DNA of 64,000 bases from Malus domestica (Eukaryota > Streptophyta > Magnoliopsida > Rosales > Rosaceae). Position numbers and translations under genes: made by a program. Below the pieces are notes generated by a model. The model was not told the DNA's origin. It ran no database searches and worked only from the letters and a program-made list of their open reading frames with translations. The stretch lies in contig NC_091673.1 of the NCBI RefSeq assembly GCF_042453785.1, positions 9,891,501 to 9,955,500 of the forward strand, written 5' to 3'. Below are positions 47,249-58,335 of this stretch, piece after piece; within the stretch, counting starts at the first letter, position 1; each line of letters starts with the position of its first letter.

Positions 47249-49929
47249 TGCGTTGGTTATCAATAAAATATCGCGCTTACTTCATAATTTTTTTTTTTAA
47301 AAATATGCGACGTACACATGGTTTAGACAATATTTTAAGCAAATGGTAGCACTTCGATAAAAATATATGCACGGTTGTTCAAATTTGTACCAGAGGAGTC
47401 TCACTTTAACCAACACACTGCTGGATTGTGGTTTCCCCTTTCAGCTACCTCCATATAACTTAGAATTAAAATTAATTAGGTTGCGGTACGACAAGGATTT
47501 GTGTTTCTTTGTTGGCACTTGGCATGCACTCAACTGTGAAAACTTCAACAAAATTCTGAAGATGTACTTTTACGCTTGAAATATAAACTATCCACACTAC
47601 AAGGAATTCTTAAATCTTACCACCTTCGCAAGTGACGCTTGATCGCCATGACAAAAAACAATCATATTTAAGTTTAGTATGGGTTCGATTCTCACTAATT
47701 TTTCTTCCCATAATAATTAACTATTTAACATACTAATCGTACGTATTTTTTTGTATCGTCACATTCTCGTCTTACTTAGAGAAGCTTGTCAATGGAAATT
47801 TGACAAAAACAAAGTATTCCAATCTTATCATGTGCTGCGAACTCAATTGCATGGTGGTTCTTCTCTTACTATACTTTCATCTTTTCCTCACGCGCTATAG
47901 ATTTTTTACAAATTTGGTGCTTTCACCAATGAAACATAACAAACTACTCTACAAATGTCAAGTTTAACAAAACTTACCTGTTTTTGATTAAAAATGAACC
48001 AAAACTCAAGTATCAGTCGTTCTATAACACTCTATATTTAACTATCTATCCCCTCACATGACATGAAAATTCTTAATTATCATATGTTTATGATTTTAGA
48101 GCTCGCTTGTCTTGTATTATAATTATAGTCTCTCCTCAACTTGCAAGTCAAGCAAAGTTGGCAAGGCCTACGTTCCAGCCTGCATTTCCAAAATTGTCCG
48201 TGCAGAATTTTGCACTAAAACAGTGTCAATATAGGTGTCTCAGCCCACCAGAAGAAACACTTCTGTTTCATTTTGTTAGAGTAAAAGTATACATCGACAA
48301 GTTTGATGGAACAAGAAGTACGACCCAACTAAACATTAGAAACCCTCACCCATAACAAATAATTATTATTAGAAAAGATAAGAGACAATAAACTAACATG
48401 GGGTGTCAATAGAGATATTGAAATTCAAATTTTCTATTGTGATGATGGTTTTTAATTTTAATTTTTCTAAACTGAGTCAATATACAACTTCTCATGGTGT
48501 TATCTTGGTGGATCCAACTATTTTATTTTGATTTTACATACATAAAGGAAGAGCTTTTGCTATTACCATAATATATTCTTATTTTCACATACGAATTTAC
48601 AACACTTGTCACATGATCAGAACATATTTTTAATTTCTATGTATGAGTTTACAACATTTATCATGTTAACTCACAAATATAAATAAGTATAAATCACCGA
48701 CGTATGATTTTACAACACTCATCACGTGAACTCACAAATATAAATAAGTATAAATCGCCAACAATAAGTCAAACTTTCTACATAAAAGTCTTTTGATACG
48801 ATGAACCAAATACTATGTGCGGGGAGATTGTTTTGAAGCTTAATAAGAAGGAAGTTGTCGTTGAGTCACGCAAATGCACACTAGCATTACCACACATACA
48901 AAAGCTTCATCGACATCTCATCCACCAATCCGGTCTCGTCCGCTTTGGAAAAACACAGTACAACCACAGTACAACCATAAAATGAAACGTGTTGAATATC
49001 ATTTGTTTTTCTTCAAGTGGAACGATCATTCTGTCTTTGACCAGGCTAGCCGAGTGGAAACGCACGTGTTCAGATGTTCAAGTTGAAGGAAAATTACTCA
49101 TCACAAAGGTGTTCAAGGAAAAGGACTGAAAGCCAAGTCGAGCAAATTGGTAAATACGACACATGTCGGTGCCAATTGCCTGACCAGTTTACCAGAGCAC
49201 TCCCACCCATTTGCCATTGTTCAGGCAAGGTCAGTCAATGATATTTACTATTTATTCTCAAAAGTAATTGTCTTTGTGCGTTCTATCCGTTTTGCCGTTG
49301 TCATGACGAAACATTATACAAATTTGAAGCTCGTGGTTTTTTTCTAAAAATATGTTTAATTACATGGAAGTCGGAAGGAAGGAAGCCATGAATCATGGGG
49401 GAGAAAGTGATATCCATTAGTCTCCTTTACTTGATTTGATTATTAACTTTTTAGGTATTGGATTATGATTTTAAGGTGAAGTTAACAGAAAATTCTTTCA
49501 TGCTACGAGTATTGGATGCCATAGATTCATTTGAATTATTTATTTTATTGTGTTCCTATAAATCCCGACCATCTAATGCTCGTAACCTTTAATACTATGT
49601 AGCATGAAAGTGAAAGCCGAAGTTCATCTTTCTTTTATTTCAATACTAATGTTTTAGCAGATGGAAGGAAGTCAAGAATACAAATAATTCCAACTTCGAT
49701 TGCATATAAGTAAGCCCGTCATTAGTGCATAAAAGCCTTGGATTATAGATTATTAGTTGTAAAAAAAAATATTATAGAAGACGTGAGGCCAAAGCCCAAA
49801 AAACCCAAAAAGAAAGTGGCCCAAATATGATGCATTAGCCTTCATGAAACTGCGTCCGGCCCATCAGGACTCATCTGAGTATTGTATTCCGTATCCCGCA
49901 GAGAGAGGGAGTTGACGAGAGTAGGCAAA
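47249..49929. other. Gene-free interval
   Basis: 2.7 kb of AT-rich DNA with only short frames. Repeated words TTTACAACAC and CACAAATATAAATAAGTATAAATC occur at 48660-48760. The promoter of the VTT-domain gene should lie at its right end. Confidence 0.5.
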
Positions 49930-52900
49930 ATGGCGAAGAGGTGGTGGACAATCGGGGCTGCGGTGGCGATAATCGGAACAGGGAGGGAGCTGAGCAAGCA
50001 CTACGGGTTGGACAAGGACGCTTTGCTCAAGGTGTTTGCTGAATTGTCCGATCGGCTGGGAGTATGGGCCATCCCACTGTACGTTGCGATCCACACTCTC
50101 ACTCTCGCTCTCTGCCTGCCCTACGCCGTCTTCTTCGAGGCCGCCGCTTCAATGCTCTTCGGCTTCTTCCCGGCTATCCTCTGCGTCTTTGCCGCCAAGC
50201 TGCTCGGCGCTTCCCTCTCGTTCTGGATTGGCAGGTATTACTCAAATTTTAATGCTTTCCCTTTTCGTTTGAGCAATTTGACAAATGATTTGGGTAACTT
50301 AGTCTCCCTTTAATCTAAATATAGAGAATATCACTCTTATATTTGGTAACTGATAGACATTAGACACTGGACAGTGATCATTTTTCAATTGCTGTGAAAC
50401 AAAGTTTATGCAAGTTTTATGCTTTTTCTTGTTGTGATGGGTGAAAGGTGAAAACTTTATTGCAAAATTACAATTGGAATCACCCCAGCACAAAATGACT
50501 AATACCCTTTTCACTATTTAGTGAGAGAATGCCGGGATACTTATGATTCCGTAGAGGTGGCTCTAAGCTTCTAAGTAATAGAGGATTGGATGTAGTTAAA
50601 ATTGTTAGCTTTATGTTGAGTTGTCCACCCCATTCGTTGAGAGAATCAGGTTCGATTTTGAGTGAGGACGGGTTTGTTTTGAATTTTGATTTAGATGAGG
50701 GCCTATGCAAAAGAATTAACCTCCCTGCTGCAATGGGGAATGCATATTAATACCTTTGAAGAGGTATCAGTACCATAACGGGAGGTGTGCTAATATGTAA
50801 GACCTCATCAACTCTAAGGCCATCTCCAACCGAAGGCTGGCCAGAGGGCTCATTTGAGCCCTTTGGCCCTCCAAGATTCTCCAAGATATTAATATTTTAA
50901 TGAACAGTACAGGGCCATATTTGCCTCTGTCTCCAACCGAGGGCCAGAGGGCCAAAGGACTCGTTTTAGCCCTGTCACAAAAAACCGTCTCCAACCGAGG
51001 GCCAAAGGGCCATAGGGTCAAACATAATTTATTATTTAAATTTAAAAACTACAACAACTTAAATTTAAAAACAACAACTTATATTTAAACACTACAAATT
51101 AAATTTAAAAACAACATTAACTTAAATTTAAAAATTACGACGACTTAAATTTAATATCCATAATCAATATCATCTTCATCATCCGGCATTGTAGGAGTAT
51201 AGTCAGAGGTAAACAATTGCCGCCGAACCATAATTTCTTTTTTTTTCCTATCAAAATAGGCCTTACTCATTGGAGTGTAATTCGAAGTGTTCCTTTCCAT
51301 ATTCTTATCATCCATCTCTTCTTGTATTTGTTTGGCTCGCTCTTCATGTCTACACTTCCTTTCTTCCGCCTCACGGGCATTTTGCTCCGCCAGTAATCGA
51401 AATGAGGCCGCCACTTCATGTTGAGCGGCGTAATCAGCATTTGCCTTGCCCTTTTCCCTCAACCTTCGGGCCTTGTTTCGTCCCATAGCCCTAGGTGAAG
51501 AAATTTCGGACGGAGTCGGATTTTCTACCCTTGTTTGTTGAATGGTAGGAGATCCATCTTCATTCATATCTACAGATGGGGATGCAGCCTCCAAATAATC
51601 CACTCTATGTTGAGGTGGATCTTCAAATAACACCCACCCTTTACAAATTTCCCAACAACCGTGAAACTGAAAGGGTTTTGAGCTGCTCTCCATATACAAT
51701 TTCTCCGCTTGGCGTACCTAGAAAATATAATTAAAAAAATTTTAGGAAATTAATTCACGAAATTAATGTAATATAATTAAACATTTAAAATAAACTGTAA
51801 AAACACTAACTTCGTCATAGTAATTGGCGCCGCTTTCATGTCTACTTGCTGCTGCTAATAGTGCTTGATGCCATTTATTCAAACTTGGATGAAGATGTTT
51901 CTTCCATCTTGAAGAACAACTTTCGTGGTTTCGGGTATTCGGTGGAATGGTGCCTTCGTAGAACTCTAAGTATTTTTTGGACACACGAGTCCAAACACCT
52001 TCACTTGTTTGAGAAATCCCCCTCACACTATCTTCTGAGATCCATCTATAAGCCTTGCAAAGAGCTTCATCTTCTTTTCGGGTCCAAGCCCTACCTTTCA
52101 TTGCAGATGAGGCCATTTTTTTTGAAAAAAAATGAAGGAAATATTGAAGGAAATATTGCAAATGAAATGAAGAAATATTATAGATGAAGGAAATATTGAA
52201 ACAAATATTATAGATGAAGGAAATATTGGAAAATATATTGAAATAAATATTGAAAAATTGAAACAAATATTATAGATGAAGGAAATATTAGAAAATATAT
52301 TGAAGGAAATATTGAGAAATATATTGAAGGAAATATTGAAAAATATTGAAGAAGGAAATATTGCAAATGAAGTGAAGAATTGAAAGAACTTCACCATATT
52401 TATAGAAGAAAAAAATGTTTAAAAAAAATTAAAAAAAAAAAAAAAAAAAAACCAACGGCTAGTTGCAACGGCTAGCTGACTCAGCTAGCCGTTACATTAA
52501 AAAACATTTTAAACTATTAGTGTCGGTTAGTAGAACTATTAAAAAAAAAAAAAGCTCTTTAATGCTGTCGGTTTTAACCGACAACAATAGGAAACATTAA
52601 AAAAAAAAATAGCCAGCCCTCCAGCCCTCCAGCCCTCTCCGATCCCGTGGGGCCCTCGCAGATTCCAGAGCCCTCTGGCCTAGCCCTCGGTTGGAGACGG
52701 TTTTAGGGTTATTTTCAGCCCTCTGGCCCTCTGGACCCTTTGGTTGGAGATGGCCTAATTGCCCCTGTGCCAGTTTGTTGGGATTATGCTCTGTTAATTA
52801 GGCTGCAGTTTAAATTTGTGTGTTTTCAGCGATTGGTTCTAGGAACTGCTTTGATGTTGTGCCGTTTCCAGGTTAATATTCAAGAGCTCAAGTTCAGCAA

Positions 52901-53331
52901 TGGACTGGGTCCAGAAGAATAAGTACTTCAATGTCCTATCAAGAGGAGTTGAGCGAGATGGTTGGAGGTTTGTCCTACTCGCCCGGTTCTCGCCGATGCC
53001 ATCTTACATTATAAATTACGCCCTTGCTGCTACAAAAGTTCGGTTTGTTGTGGATTTTCTGCTGCCAACGGTTATTGGATGCATGCCGATGATTTTACAA
53101 AACACATCCATTGGCAGCCTGGCTGGTGCTACTGTTTCTTCGGCATCTGGCTCTCAGAAATCTCAAATTTGGTCGTACCTTTTTCCTCTACTAGGAATTG
53201 TGTCAAGCGTTGTTATTTCCTTGAGAATTAAGAAGTACTCTACTGAAAATTTAGTGGCTAAATCATCTCCAAGTCACGACTCTAGTAACATAGTTAGCTC
53301 TAATGACAAGGACCTGAAAAAGGGTCAGTAA
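49930..53331 (+). CDS. VTT/DedA-domain (TVP38/TMEM64-like, SNARE-associated Golgi) membrane protein, 2 exons, 254 aa
   Basis: Members of this family are multi-pass membrane proteins of Golgi or ER membranes. Related VMP1/TMEM41 proteins scramble lipids, but the plant proteins are less studied. Exon 1 (49930-50234) has MAKRWWTIGAAVAIIGTGRE, then IPLYVAIHTLTLALCLPYAV and FFEAAASMLFGFFPAILCVF. Exon 2 (52872-53331) resumes in phase: the codon AG|G gives SFWIGR followed by LIFKSSSSAMDWVQKNKYFN, then the conserved LLARFSPMPSYIINYALAAT and LLPTVIGCMPMILQNTSIGS. A last helix, IWSYLFPLLGIVSSVVISLR, precedes a Ser-rich cytosolic tail. The intron (2.6 kb) hosts a whole PIF/Harbinger-like element, but both splice sites (AG|GTATTA and TTTCCAG) are intact. 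The start ATG gives the best fit; upstream in-frame residues are less likely. Confidence 0.92.
51151..52116 (-). CDS. Trihelix/NAM-associated protein of a PIF/Harbinger-like element, 2 exons, 290 aa
   Basis: Exon 1 is 52116-51811 and exon 2 is 51717-51151; the phases agree (306 + 567 nt). Exon 1 encodes a trihelix/SANT-like DNA-binding domain: GRAWTRKEDEALCKAYRWIS, then VWTRVSKKYLEFYEG, SSRWKKHLHPSLNKWHQALL and a short SGANYYDE end. Exon 2 starts VRQAEKLYMESSSKPFQFHG with CWEICKGWVLFED. It ends in a NAM-associated C-terminal region, MGRNKARRLREKGKAN, followed by a long charged helix likely to be a coiled coil. Such ORFs are often misnamed 'glutathione S-transferase T3-like'. It would be the ORF1-type accessory protein of transposition. 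It is intact, unlike the relative at 12348. The codon run and TIRs show it belongs to the transposon, not to the host gene around it. Confidence 0.87.
52130..52385 (-). repeat. AAATATT-rich tandem repeat upstream of the PIF ORF
   Basis: Units such as GAAGGAAATATTGAAACAAA TATTATAGAT recur about eight times, encoding a meaningless NISFNIF run on the minus strand. It probably forms the ORF's promoter/leader region. Confidence 0.85.
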
Positions 53332-54459
53332 TAGATTTGTAAACCCTAAATTTGGTAGAATGTTACCATTTTCTGCTGCTGATGCAAGTTTTGCTGTTGA
53401 GGTCCCTCGTTGTTATCTGCAATCTGCATTGTTGGATGATTATTGTTGGATGATATGCTATTTTATTGTTTCCATTAGGTCCTCCATTCTTCCCTTAGCC
53501 TACTCTAATCACATTGTGGAGTTTCTTGAAAACTAAGCAAGGGCATGTTCAGGTAGTAGGAGGTACCGTAGGGAAGACAGTTGGATGGTCCCATTTTTTA
53601 CCGAAAATTGGTTAGTTAATTCTACTTATACGAGTAATTTTGTGATTAGCTCAAAGTTCCTATGTTCTCATGCATGCTATAAACTGAAAGTGGTTTACGT
53701 AGCAAGATGAAGGTACCATTACAATTGTTATTGCAAAGCTGAAAGATCTTGTGGAATAAATAATGGCTGTGTATTGTTGTTGCTATTTTCAGTTGCAATG
53801 GTAGAACTGTATAAGTCTTGGCTTTGTCGTGTCTGCGAAGTTTCCGTTATACCTTTCTTTGGTTTAGTGACACTAAATGCTGAATAATGATTTTTGTCTG
53901 AGGCAGCAAGGACTTGTGCACGTTGACTCTGTGCATTATATGGCACGACAAGGGCCAATTACATCGATGATGTGAAACGAACAAGGTATGTTTCTAATGC
54001 CACTGTTACTAATGCACTGATCGTAGCATTTCTTTCTTTTTGCTGTTTAGCCATAATGTGCATTTAGAATTTGCTGCTGTTCATTCAAATGATGGTTTAT
54101 GTTGATTTTAAGGTTGGGGTAGGGTATGATTCGTATTTGTCATAGAATTAAGGTACTAATTACAACTGTTAATCTCCGCACACACACACTGACGCACATA
54201 GACATGCTGCAAGAAAGGTACGAGGCTTCAGGATTGAAGATCGTTGACTTTACCTTCTAGCATTAGTGTTAATTTGATCAAAATTGTTGTTTCATATATT
54301 AGCATTAACCCCCCTGAAATTCAAACACTGGTTTCATTCTAGTTTGTCTTGTGGGTCAAAAAGGGCAATTCAAAGCATTAGCTCTTGGAATTTGAAGATC
54401 ATGAATGATATTTTTTTATGTATGTCAAGCCGATAGATATTCCTTTTGAAATATATGTA
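53332..54459. other. 3' flank of the VTT gene, no further gene
   Basis: No coding region recognised. The first few hundred bases are probably 3' UTR of the VTT-domain gene. Confidence 0.5.
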
Positions 54460-54624
54460 GAGGAATGGTAAGGAGATTGATTGAAAAGTGAGATTCTTTA
54501 TGTACCCTCTGTCATCTTATGTTTTTTGCACAATGATTTATAATGTTGGTGTAGGAATTAACATGAAGCTGTGAAATGACAGAGAGTACAAAATCTCACT
54601 TTGAGAGTCTCCTTAGCATTTCTC
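54460..54624 (+). mobile_element. MITE of Mutator type (165 bp)
   Basis: Inverted arms of about 60 bp: left GAGGAATGGTAAGGAGATTG...AAAGTGAGATTCTTTATGTACCCTCTGTCAT, and right end (read on the minus strand) GAGAAATGCTAAGGAGACTC. Flanks ATATATGTA (54451-54459) and ATATATGAT (54625-54633) agree in 7 of 9 bases, a decayed 9-bp target duplication. Its end sequence resembles that of the element starting at 54643. Confidence 0.72.
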
Positions 54625-54835
54625 ATATATGATGTGGAAAATGAGGAATTTTAGCTACCTTCTCCATTTGATTTTCCTTACTTGCCTTTTCCATTCATTG
54701 TGTGAAATATGGCATCCACTAACTTGAAACTAAGAATTTAATGTGTATGAAAATTGAAAATTACTTTTCCATACATCATCCCCGCACAAATCAAATTTAA
54801 CTCAATTCTTGTTTTTATCCTTAATAATAACTTTT

Positions 54836-55882
54836 ATTTTTAAAGAAAACTAATAAAAAAGACTTCAAAACTTTGCATTTTAATCAAAAACCACCTAATA
54901 ACTTTATTTGATGATAAGGACTAGAGAATTAAAAAAAAAACCTTGGCCCAACGCCTCCCACCAAACCAATACCCTTTCTTCCTCGTCATTGCGATCAAAT
55001 CTTTGATAAAAATCAAAGATGATTAGTAAAGATGATACTCCTCGCCACAAATGATGGTCAAATATCTATATCAATTTCTAAGAAATTGGCTTGCCTCAAG
55101 TACTACGGGATACAACCTTCCTCGGTAGACAAGTTTTTGTTCCAACATCACACGCACTTGACCATCCAATATCATTCAACAATACTTGGAATTAACTTTA
55201 ATCTTGCATTGCAAAACATGTCACTTCCATTCACAAACTTAGCCTTTGACACAGCAAGATAACACAAACACACGTCTAGTATTGTCTTGTAAGGTGTATT
55301 TTCATGTGTATAATAAATAATATATATATATATATTTATATAAGTGATATATGTAGATTTCACTCGTACCTACTTAAGGCAAAAGAAATAATGTACGTAT
55401 ATACACGGTGTAGTACCGTGAAGTTTCATAAATAGTGTAGTAAGTTTCATAAACAGTTTAGTACCATTAAAGTTCATAAACAGTGTAGTACCATAATACC
55501 ATTAAGTTTCATAAATAGTGTAGTACCGTTAAGGTTTATAAACAATGTAGTACCGTTAAGTTTCATAAACAGTGTAGTACCGTTAAGTTTCATAAACAGT
55601 GTATTATCGTTAAGGTTCTTAAACAATGTAGTATCGTTAAGTTTCATAAACAGTGTAATAAGTTTTATAAACAGTTTGCGTGAGGACGCACAGGTCCTGC
55701 ACGTCAGTTTTTTTTTTTAATATTAAAATTATGTCTTTGTCATTAAAATTTAAATTCTTTTGTCATTTTTATTAAAATTTAAGAGTTTTTCATTAAAATT
55801 TAAGTCTTTTTCATTAAATAAAGTTATAACATAGTTTTTGGTTAAAATAATCTTAGCCCAAACCCTTTTCATAAAAGTTCCA
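54836..55882 (+). repeat. Internal tandem unit 1 of the Mutator-like element
   Basis: Begins ACTAATAAAAAAGACTTCAA and includes a 76-codon frame MILLATNDGQISISISKKLA (55032-55262) and a 27-bp minisatellite. It ends near CCCTTTTCATAAAAG. The frame resembles no protein I know; its similarity to unit 2 reflects duplication, not coding pressure. Confidence 0.85.
55405..55680 (+). repeat. 27-bp minisatellite, array 1
   Basis: About nine units of the consensus TAGTACCGTTAAGTTTCATAA + ACAGTG, with single-base and small-deletion variants. Confidence 0.9.
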
Positions 55883-56879
55883 TTTTTAAGGAAACTAATA
55901 AAAATGACTTCAAAATTTTGCATTTTAATAAAAAAAAACCACCTAATAACTTTATTTAATGATAAGGACTAGAGAATTAAAAAAAAACATTGGCGACCAA
56001 AAACCTTTCTTCCTCGTCATTGCAGCGATCTCTTTGATAAAAATCAAAGATGATTAGTAAAGATGATACTCCTCGCCACAAATGATGGTCAAATATCTAC
56101 ATCAATTTCTAGGAAATTGGCTTGCCTCATATACTATAGGATACAACCTTCCTCGATAGGTAAGCATTTGTTCCAATATCACACGCACTTGACCATCCAA
56201 TATTCTTCAACAATACTTGGAATTAACTTTAATCTTGCATTGCAAAACATGTCACTTCCATTCACAAACTTGGCCTTTGACAAAGCAAGATAACACAAAC
56301 ACACGTCTAGTATTGTAATCTCGTAAGGTGTATTTTCATGTGCATAATAAATAATATATATATTCTCACTCGTACCTACTTAAGGCAAAAGAAATGATAT
56401 ACGTATATACACAGTGTAGTATCGTTAAGTTTTATAAATAGTGTAGTAAATTTCATAAACAGTATAGTACCGTAGTACCGTTAAGTTTCATAAACAGTGT
56501 AGTAAGTTTCATAAACAATGTAATACCGTTAAGGTTTATAAACATAGTACCATTAAGTTTCGTAAACAGTGTAGTACCGTTAAGTTTCATAAATAGTTTA
56601 GTATCGTTAAGTTTCATAAACAGCGTTAAGTTTCATAAACAGTGTAGTACCGTTAAGTTTCATAAACAGTGTAGTAAGTTTCATAAACAGTTTGTGTGAG
56701 AACGCGCGAGTAGTTTTTTTATTTAATAATAAAATTATGTTTTTTTCGTTAAAATTTAAGTTTTTTTGTCATTTTCATTAAAATTTAAGTCTTTTTTCAT
56801 TAAATAAAATTATAGCATAGTTTTTTGTTAAAATAAACTTAGTCCAAACTCTTTTCATAAAAGTTTTCTTACTTTTATT
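55883..56879 (+). repeat. Internal tandem unit 2 of the Mutator-like element
   Basis: Second copy of unit 1 at an offset of about 1031-1045 bp, with the paired frame MILLATNDGQISTSISRKLA (56063-56293). Confidence 0.85.
56415..56700 (+). repeat. 27-bp minisatellite, array 2
   Basis: About nine units of the same consensus as array 1, including shortened units with GCGTTAAGTTTC. Confidence 0.9.
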
Positions 56880-57090
56880 CTTCCTAATAAAAGTTATTAT
56901 TATTAAGAATAAAAGCAAAATGAGTTATATTTGATTTATGAGGGGATGCATGGAAAATAAATTTTTAATTTTCAAACACATTAAATTCTTAGTTTTAAGT
57001 TATAGTGGAAGCCACATGTCATACAACAAATAAGAAATGTAAGTAGAGAAAATCAAATGGTGAAGGAAGCTAGCATTCCTCGTGAAAAAT

Positions 57091-58335
57091 TCAGCTCCTG
57101 CCATTATTTAACACCACCAAACCCACATGTTGAAACACACAATGCCATCTTGCCATTTCAAAATGGTATTTCATACAAAATCCATGTGCTCTACCAAATT
57201 GACTCCCTAGAGATGCGTCCGGCGGCGGCACGTGTCAGCTCTCTCATGCAAGGTGAGATCCACACGAAGGCCTCGCCTCTTATGAAAGAGCTGACGCAGT
57301 AGCCGTCGACAATAATATCTCCTTGCCTTTTTTGTTAACATAATCGACTTCCTACCATGTCAAATGTTGAATATGACATAGGCCACAATGCCCCTTTCAC
57401 CATCACATTTTGTCTTCTGCCACATGCATCTGATATTTGTGGTGGTTCTTAACTTTTCTCCCTCCATTAGAAGTTAATGGAAGCAAGATGTCATCAACTA
57501 AAGGATAACTTCTTTCTTAGTCTTGATGTCACATTCATTTGTTTGGATAGGGTTAAGAAATTTGAAATATATCTTAATCAAGTGTTACTACTCATAATCA
57601 TTGATAATTATCATCATTTGACGTAAGAATCACTTTTTGAAACAATTTATAGGCATGAGCTCTCATACACATTAAAAAAAAAAAGTGTTATCTACACATC
57701 AATTTTTACTTCTCCCACCTCCTCGTAAAGTTTTTATTATTAATCTTCTTCAATTTATTGGATCCGACAACTGAAAATTAAAAGAGGTGTGAGAAATAAA
57801 AATGAGCGTGTTGTAACACTACCCCACATAAATGATCGAAAAAAGGAAGCTTTACTGTTTTTGGGACATGGGAGGTCCGTAGAACTCAAGAATTAAGACT
57901 AAAGGAAAATACATCATCATGATTGAGCAAGGAATTTCAAAACTATATGCTCAACTTCAACACCAAAAATGAGAGACCAAATTCCAATTTGTTTGTGATA
58001 TTAAATTGACTTTAAAAATCAAGGCCAGCTTGTGGAAAATTTCTTAGGTCTGTCTCTTCCGATCACGTCAACTTTTCCGCGACAAATACATATAAGAGGA
58101 GGGATTTTCTCTGTATTAAGATCTCACACGACTCCGATCTCACCGTCCTCAATAAGGCGGCCTCTTGATTGTGACTATCGTCGAATGGGCAACGTGATCC
58201 GGCTATCGGATAGGAGAATGTATTCAACTTGTGCCTTGTGGTTTTGGAGAGCACTATAAACAATGCTTAATGCAGTGAACACTAAGGTGTAGATATAATC
58301 TAAATTAACAAAGTATCTAATCCTCAATTAATTAA
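57091..58335. other. Gene-free interval with a MITE
   Basis: Short incidental frames only. Contains a family-2 MITE (57684-57828) and G-box-like CACGTGTC at 57230. Confidence 0.5.
57684..57828 (+). mobile_element. MITE, family 2, copy 3
   Basis: Arms AGTGTTATCTACACATCAAT and GAGCGTGTTGTAACACTACC and a TTGGATCCGACAACTGAAAA centre match the layout of the copies at 21700 and 34128. Confidence 0.65.

Larger units (their letters stand above)
50818..52755 (-). mobile_element. PIF/Harbinger-like element inside the VTT-gene intron
   Basis: Inverted ends GGCCATCTCCAACCGAAGG and CCTTTGGTTGGAGATGGCC are flanked by a TAA target duplication (50815-50817 and 52756-52758), the classic PIF/Harbinger signature. 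Subterminal words GAGGGCCAGAGGGC and GCCCTCTGGCCCTCTGG repeat at both ends. The only gene is the minus-strand ORF at 51151-52116; no DDE transposase is visible. Confidence 0.87.
54643..57081 (+). mobile_element. Mutator-like element with long TIRs and nested tandem repeats (2.4 kb)
   Basis: Arms of about 190 bp are imperfect inverted copies: 54643-54835 against 56880-57081. Outer ends are GAGGAATTTTAGCTACCTTC and, on the minus strand, GAGGAATGCTAGCTTCCTTC. Flanks GTGGAAAAT (54634-54642) and GTGAAAAAT (57082-57090) form a 9-bp target duplication with one mismatch, as for Mutator. The interior holds two tandem units of about 1.03 kb and no transposase. Confidence 0.82.

Noticed and set aside
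49882..49929. Upstream in-frame extension of the VTT-domain gene
   Set aside because: The ATG at 49930 begins the natural start MAKRWW; the upstream residues (MYSVSRRERELTRVGK) do not look like the family.
52098..52397. Repetitive NISFNIF frame on the minus strand
   Set aside because: Translation of an AAATATTGAAGG repeat; not a protein gene.
55032..56293. Paired 76-codon frames that look conserved
   Set aside because: Similarity comes from the 1-kb tandem duplication; no known domain, and neighbouring non-coding sequence is just as conserved.
55405..56700. Regular 27-bp repeats resembling a CRISPR array
   Set aside because: Units are contiguous with no unique spacers and sit in a plant transposon; a minisatellite explains them.
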